From: Isoetes taiwanensis
Taxonomy: Eukaryota; Streptophyta; Lycopodiopsida; Isoetales; Isoetaceae
Assembly: GCA_021234155.1 (NCBI GenBank)
Contig: JAJEKV010000026.1
Span: 4,639,244-4,703,243 of the forward strand
Direction: 5' to 3'
Length of the DNA stretch: 64,000 nucleotides
Positions 57,488 through 64,000 of this stretch are shown here, piece by piece. The translations under genes were made by a program, and so were the position numbers. The notes beneath the pieces are model-generated. The model ran no database searches. It worked only from the letters and a program-made list of their open reading frames with translations, and was not told where the DNA came from. Each line of letters starts with the position of its first letter. Position 1 is the first letter of the stretch.

Positions 57488-59064
57488 TGTGGCGTTCGGA
57501 GAATATCAAAAAGCTATAAATACGTATATTCTGGACTGGAAGTCACCACACAAGTCTACATATATAGCCTTGTATACCATAGATTGTAGCCTTAGGGGAT
57601 GACTAAAGTTATTCATATAACTTAGCCAACCTTAAAGTTAGACCAATTTCACGTGGCCTTAACCATGGGCACAAAAGCCACCGTACCCTATTGGAGCCAT
57701 GTGGCATAACATGAATTTCAACATGCAAGAGGCCTAAACCCTAACCTAGGCCTCTTTTTGCAGCCGGCGGTCGAGGAACCTTCTTGGCGCTTGAAGCTGC
57801 GTTTAGAGGACCGTCTATTGGCACGGCTTGCCAGCATGGCGGCCCAGGCGTGGCGCGCTCGGCGAGTGGGAGCTACCTCAGTGCCGAGCCATGGAGACGC
57901 CAAGATTGGGAAGTGCTTTTGGAAGCGGTATGTAGAGTAGTAGAATCATAGTAGTTCATGGAATTAGCATTCAGGATGGAGTTAGTATCTTGTATCTAGG
58001 GTAGAACCATCACAGAACCTCATTCATCAAACAGACCCTAATCGAGGAACTCTGGCGTAGTTGAATATAGAATGATTAGGTTAAGATGTTCTTATGATTA
58101 TTCTCATGGGTATGATGGTTATGTGGTGATGGTTGGTCATGTTTGCTCTCTTTACAGCCATTGGGAAGGTAGAGACCTGAGCCATGGTATGCTCTAGATT
58201 AGATCCCTTAGTTCCTTAATGAATTCTGGCACGTGCATGAAGTAGCCCTGGGCTATGGGAGGCTATGGTCTTGACTCAGCACTGCACAGGGGCACAGAGG
58301 CAATGCGGAGGAAGATCCTGGGAGTGGGGGGCTTCTGGGGGATCCCACATAGTGGGCTGAAGCATAGTGCGGTCGCCGTGCGAGGCCGGGCGCTGGGCCG
58401 ACACCTCACGAGATGGTGTGCATGCACACTTTCAAACGCAAATTAATGGGGCTGGCTCTTGTTTTTGGAGATTCGATGAGATGCAGATGGTGTATACGAT
58501 TCTCTCTTTCCCGGACCTCTGAACCCCACGAGAGGAGATGCAACCCTTCTTACCTCCTTCGGACGAGGGGTCTGACACTGGAGTAGTCAGATGGGTGATA
58601 CCATGGGATGCGATATCAGGAAGGCTAAGAGTCATGACTTGATTTTGGCCATCATAGAAATATGCAGAAGGGGCGGATGGGTGGTCAACCTAGCCATTGT
58701 CTTATGCCGACCCTGCGCCATTGTTATGACTTCGATTGCAGCTTATCTTGGGGCTGGCCGGTCGGTCACCTCCTTATGAGTGAGACCACATGGGTAGGAG
58801 CTCTTGTGTTTTTGTAATAGGATTATCTTCTTTCGATTTAATGGATATGTGATGGGACTGCCGTAGTGGTATGTTGTATTAATTATTGCTAGTTACGGCG
58901 TTTGTTTGTAGCTGGTAGGGCCCATGGGGGGCGCCAAGACACCTTGACATGCCGCACTAAGTTCTCTTTCGAGTGCGGAGGTTGACGGAGGCTATGCAGT
59001 TGATGGGCCAGGATAGAGGATTTCTGGGAGGTATATGCGGCGTATATTTTAGCGAGGTATCACA
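57488..59064 (+). mobile_element. 3' LTR of gypsy element B
   Basis: Begins TGTGGCGTTCGGAGAATATC directly after the polypurine tract and ends TATCACA. It is homologous over its whole length to 49040-50625, with many small insertions and deletions. No clear 5-bp target duplication was found at the outer ends. Confidence 0.85.
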
Positions 59065-59699
59065 ATCACGAAACCAAGGGAAAGAAAGAAAGGAAAATGG
59101 AGGCGCCAATTTTTCTTGGAAAGTTTGCATATTTTACAGGAAAGAATTACATTGAGCCTGTTCTTAGGCATTTTTAGAAATTTACATTTGTCATTTAATT
59201 TCACCTTTAGATCTGCGCTTTGTAGCAGGGCTATGAATTCAAACAGTCACGCGGATTCCTGCGCAAATAACCTACATATGGATACAAAATCGCGTAATCC
59301 TTCAGATAAAAATGATTAACGTGTAGTTGCTGGCAGAAGAGCTGAATGATTTACTCAGCTCGGCAATCTGCGATCCTGAAGAATAGCTTCAGGAGGAAAT
59401 TTTCAACTGAATATACATTTGTTCCAAAGCTGTGAAGAATTTGAGGCAATTTGTTGGTGGAAATCTTGGTTGGAAAAGAGTCGCAAAGAACAAATTGAAA
59501 TGTACGAAATATTCCGAGTGAAGCTGTGGTAGACGGATACAAAGTTACTGATTAGGTGTATCTTTGCGAGAAAGATTACTTGGGCAATGAGGATTGCTAC
59601 CGATCTCTGAAATGATTGTGTTGATTATATGGTGAACCCGTGAAAGACTTCTCCTGGCCGTTATCTTCTACCATTTTACGTGGATTATCCTTCTTCCCC
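59065..59699. other. Short region between element B and LINE copy 2
   Basis: No gene is supported. The sequence may already be the 5' untranslated part of the LINE. Confidence 0.4.
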
Positions 59700-62600
59700 T
59701 TTTAATTTTCTTTCACGTGCTTTTGTTGATTTCCACAGCGCTTTACAATGGAAAATCTAGCCAATTTTAACCCTAAATTCCACTGCTTTCTTCACGAATT
59801 TGCTCGACTTCAAGACTACGGGCGTCTCTCGCTAACTCCATCAGTTAAGACTCTTCAAGAAAATTCAAAAAGGTCTAATTTTTGGAGATTTTGCTAACCT
59901 ACGTCTTGATCGGATCATGAATCCCATAACTCATGGTGCCAATTTGGGACATTTAATCTTTGAAGGATCAGATCGTCGTAATTAGGTTACCAACTCACGC
60001 ACACTTTCACTCAAATTAGTTGCCTTATGGGTTCTAAGCGTTGATGAAAGATGCTTTCGGATAAAACTACGGATGGCTCTGTTGGGCTTTAAGTACTGCC
60101 GGATGGAAATAGGCAACCTTTATATCATGAGTATATCAGCAAATCTTCCCTCACATTGCATGGAAAATATTTGATTCTTAAAGATCTTTCTTTGTTCTTG
60201 TCAAAGGATTAACAAATGTGGGATAAATTTGGAAATTATGGAATTTTGCCAAAACCTTCAAAAAGGAGTCCTCATCAAGGCCATGTATTGGATTCAAGAA
60301 TTATCCCTTCATTATGGTGGAGTGTGAAAATAAAAGAACAACAAACTTTTTCCTCAACGATGGTCTACAGTTTTCGAAATTTTCAAATCTCTTTCCTCAA
60401 ATGGAATGCAGTTGGATACTGACTTCTCTTGACTCCGTAAGTATTATTGCTTCACTACCTCCATGGCTGAATCAATTTATTGGAATGAATTGCTTAGTAT
60501 TTATTTAACTCTATTGGCACTTACATTTCCAGATATTCTCTGATGACCTCCCAGTCTTTCATTCGACGACTTCTCCAGGACATCCCAAGTGAAATCCCTT
60601 TCTTGATGCTTTTGGGCAAAAGTCAACGTATCACTAAGATAATTGAGGTTGCCTTCTTTTGTCGGTCATGCGGAGAATAGGCATTTTAAGTGACAAGAAA
60701 TTTAAATTAAGCACAGAAGCGTGATGAAGTAATTGCGAACAAAGGAATTTCTTTCAAAGGAACAGAAAAATGGCGAGAAGATGGCGAGAGATATACTACT
60801 GAGAGGAACCAATAGCAAATACGCTGTAATTTTCAGGTGTGATGGAAACAAGTATGGAAACATTGCGAGAAGCAATGCTAAGTAGAATTTGCTTGGAAAA
60901 GGGTCAATGGAACTCAAAGAGAATCAAAAAGCGATTAGAAGAAAATATAAAAAATAGCGAGGAGTGTTGTATTCTCGATTTGACCCTCGATGCAGCGGCT
61001 TAGGTACACAAAAAGTTGAGAGAGATAAAGGTCATACAAAAGTATGGGATTACTGGGGCAAAGGAAAAGCTCCAGTGGTGATCAATTGGTCCAATAAATA
61101 AAGTCAACGAAGACTTGCACTCTACTCCTGAACAAAATTATTGAAAGATGCTAAAGCTTTGAATAATTCTGAATTATCTACATCTTTGCCCCAAAAAGTA
61201 GTAAGAGGATTCATTAATTAGGGAAAGCCATATTACCAAGTCTTATCCATTGGACAACCAAACAATATTGAAAAAGGTGAGCTTTGAAAAGGTGACCTCT
61301 GATTCCCAAAAGCTAGAAAAGGTTACAGTGCAGAAATCTCTTCCCAATAAAAGTTCAACACCTGAAATGGTCCATGACTTGGTCAAAAGGGGAAAACAGG
61401 ATGCACCAAATTGTCTTGACTTGGAAAATAAAGTCCTCTGCTCCAATAAATTTCAGGTACTTGTAAACTTAAATACTAACCTTGATGATCAGATTTTGGA
61501 TTCTGGAAATATGGTGATTGAAACCCATCCCTCTGCATCAGATAATCCATATTTTGATCCTCCCTCTCATCCTCTCTGTGGTAACACACTAGTTCCTTAG
61601 CAATGTGGTCTGAGTTGAGACCACGGGAATCGCACTTAGCTGCTTGTTGGGGTCAAATCTACTTGGGCCTTGATGTAGATTGGTTGAAGCGAGGGCCCAA
61701 CCGAGCAATGTAGTGTGGTGTGTGGTCACATGTCCAGTTGGATGCTGCCTAGTGGCGTGACATTAAAATACTATCTATCTATCTATCTCATCCTTCATGT
61801 TCAAGTCCTAAGGTCCAATTTGAACCCCTTATTGACTTTGAAAACAGTCCCACTCATGTGAGTCAAAAATGTTCCTCCATCTCTTGAATATTGAGAAACA
61901 AGATGGCGATTCTGTAAGAAAAGTTGGTAAACATAAATTCGGGTCAAAGATGCCTCTGAAATGAAGAGACAAAAAGGTTAAATTCTCTCGGAATGTTATT
62001 TGAAATATTGATGGTACTAGATACTCGAATGAGAACATAATCAAATAGAATGTGAATCACCTTGAGTGACAGTCAAGATTTGCACCAATGGTGAAATTCA
62101 ACTATGGCAGCTCATCTTTCAAGCAAGCACCCTTCAAAATTCTTCTAAGATAAATTTATTTGATAATTCTATAAATAGAATGTTTGAGTTTATTCGGGGG
62201 ACATCGATAGTGAGGATGAGCTAGTTTTAGATAGTAACAAGAAAATATATGGGCAAAAATTTGGGGAGATGATATGAGTTGTTAGGAGATACCTTTTTGA
62301 AGCAAAGGCTAAAACTATGGTTAACTAATGGACTCTAATACTCACACCAACAACTTACCGAGAACAGAAATCTAAACATGGCAACAAAAAGGGAAAAAGC
62401 ATTTGATCCTTCCCTATCTTGATCCTTAGTTCTCTTTCCTAATAGAGATAGTTAATTTGGATAGAGGTATTAAGAATTCGTTTAAAAAGGAGAGCTGTAT
62501 CTCCCGATTGAGACAATATAATGAGACATTATCTTGCTTCAAGAGTTGAAGCTCCCTGATTTGGGCCTCCAATGGGGAGGTGGATCTGGTCTTCTTCAAT

Positions 62601-64000
62601 TTGGATAGAAGCCAATGGTACTTCGAGGCGAGAGGTATGGCCATTATTTGGAAAAATCGCAACACATCTCTTTTACTGCCAGTAGTGTCTCAAAATGTGG
62701 CGGTGACCTTTTTCTTTGAATAATTCCACCATTGGAGTCATAAATGTTTATGCCTCTACTTGTCCTAGGAGAGAGAGAAACTTTGGCCTACTATCAATTC
62801 TTGGATTTGAGCGGCTCAACATTATTTGTGGATTCTTGCGGTGATTTTAACAACACTCCTACTTGGGACATGAAGCTTGGGAATAAAATTAGCTATGTCC
62901 ATAGCGAGAGACCTTGTTGGGCTAATCTTTTGCTGACTCTTCCATGGTTGTGCATTCCATCCTCTACCTCCATTTTATTCTTGGTCCAATATAGCGAGGA
63001 AAGGAAGGGATAGAGTTCTTGTGCTTTAGGCAATTTTATATCTCCAACCTCCTTTCGGATCTACGGGACAATTGTTATGTGACAAGTGATGATGGAACAT
63101 CTATCTCGATCATCAACCCCAATTTCTTTGGCCTGCAAGCATCACGCTAAGTTCCCCAAGGGACAAAAATATTCCTTTCAAATTCAAACGCTCTCTGCTC
63201 CACAATGTTTCTTTTTTAATGAAGTTCTTGACTTCTATACTTCTATTGACTCAGTCTTACCAAATTCTTCTATGAAGAACTTTTATCAAAAAGATCAAAA
63301 AGCTAAAATTTGGATCAAATCTTGGGCCAAAGATAAGCATAAGCAAAAATTCGAGGAAAAAGAGACTTACGAGCAAAATGAAAAAGAAATTAGAACCTTA
63401 GCAAATCGATCCATATAACCATAATCTTCATGTTGGGGAGAAAATCGTGAGAATCGATTAAGAATATAGAAGAAAGGGATGCGAGGTTCTCACGCAATTA
63501 AATGCAAAATTAAATACAACGATGAGATTGATGAGGGGCTGCTCTAAATTTTTCTTTAAAATTGGCTAAGTCACGAGGGCTCTAAAAATTCCATCAATCG
63601 AGGTTATCAACAACCATGCTACTTCTCTCAGTTCTATTCACGACATTAAAATTTCTTCTTTGAAACTACTCTCACGTTCAAAAAAGTGATATTTACACTC
63701 TTGAAATTGAGGATAAGGATAAGTTCATTAACAATCTTGATGCTATATTACTTTATCCAATTGATAATGGATATCTCATGCTACCCCCAATGAAGAAAAG
63801 TGCACAAAACCTTATTGAGTTTCATCCCAAAAGTAAGTCTCTTTGGCAGGATGGTTTTCCCCAATTTTATGTACAATTTTGGGATATTATGAAAAGAATG
63901 TTGTTATCAGTCTTGTGCATGGATTTTGGAATTCCAATCATCTTCATCCCTCAATTTCTATTTGGTTTTATAACTTTAGTTCCTAAGGTTGACAACTGAG
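59700..64000 (+). mobile_element. L1-type LINE, decayed and cut by the window end (copy 2)
   Basis: ORF1 begins near 59750 (MENLANFNPKFHCFLHEFAR) and continues in broken frames (IIPSLWWSVKIKEQQ, SFRNFQISFLKWNAVG, LLQDIPSEIPF). A frame at 61250-61600 is its C-terminal part. ORF2 endonuclease traces are IWKNRNT near 62650 and CGDFNNTPTWDM at 62840-62880. A coiled region near 63280-63400 (KDQKAKIWIKSWAKDKHKQK) precedes the reverse transcriptase, which starts with DGFPQFYVQFWDI and FGFITLVPKVDN at 63850-64000 and runs off the edge. The order and motifs match copy 1. Confidence 0.75.
61590..61793 (+). repeat. Possible SINE ending in a (CTAT)n array
   Basis: A GC-richer block inside the AT-rich LINE runs from about 61595 (AATGTGGTCTGAGTTGAGAC) to GGCGTGACATTAAAATA and then a short CTAT array (about 61770-61790). 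This layout fits a SINE with a simple-sequence tail. No tRNA promoter boxes were confirmed. Confidence 0.35.

Overview
The window looks like nuclear DNA of a land plant with a large, repeat-rich genome. The evidence is the plant-type PPR gene, organic cation/carnitine transporter, GH17 glucanase and ERGIC genes, together with chromodomain Ty3/gypsy, Ty1/copia, hAT and L1-type LINE elements. The style of the PPR protein suggests a seed-free vascular plant such as a fern, but this is a guess. There is no operon logic. A few host genes sit between old, nested transposons, and most coding regions outside the transporter carry frameshifts or stops.

Left part (1-16.7 kb). Candidate exons of an unidentified minus-strand gene occupy about 1-1.5 kb. 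A GC-rich block on the plus strand follows. It opens with an intronless, broken reading frame (2964-4243) that starts MARTKQIARK, continues through a tail of about 340 residues rich in charge and proline, and ends in a histone H3 fold with centromeric-H3 (CENH3) hallmarks. Next come two near-identical 71-bp hairpin repeats, a second TATA box, two unrecognised reading frames, and the gag, protease, RT, RNase H, integrase and chromodomain of a Ty3/gypsy element (element A). Its 3' LTR is at 14137-15618. A 1.86-kb non-autonomous hAT splits the integrase at a perfect 8-bp duplication. A deleted copia remnant follows the LTR.

Middle part (16.7-36.9 kb). An apparently intact two-exon organic cation/carnitine transporter lies on the minus strand (18907-20685). 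Beyond it is a decayed minus-strand gene with an AT-hook and the HLH (HUH) and YCLK (YxxK) motifs of a Rep-type HUH endonuclease, resembling replitron-like transposons. It is itself split by a second hAT of the same family. Further right are a six-exon ERGIC/Erv-type gene with a nonsense codon and two AT donor sites, a decayed GH17 glucanase, and a decayed PPR gene.

Right part (36.9-64 kb). A degenerate chromodomain gypsy element (C), an L1-type LINE, a full-length but ruined gypsy element (B, two 1.58-kb LTRs, same family as A) and a second copy of the same LINE family fill the rest. The last LINE runs off the window edge.

The two observations I rate highest are the long-tailed CENH3-like histone beside a chromodomain retroelement, and the HUH Rep gene. 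Both were read by eye from translations; no database search was possible.
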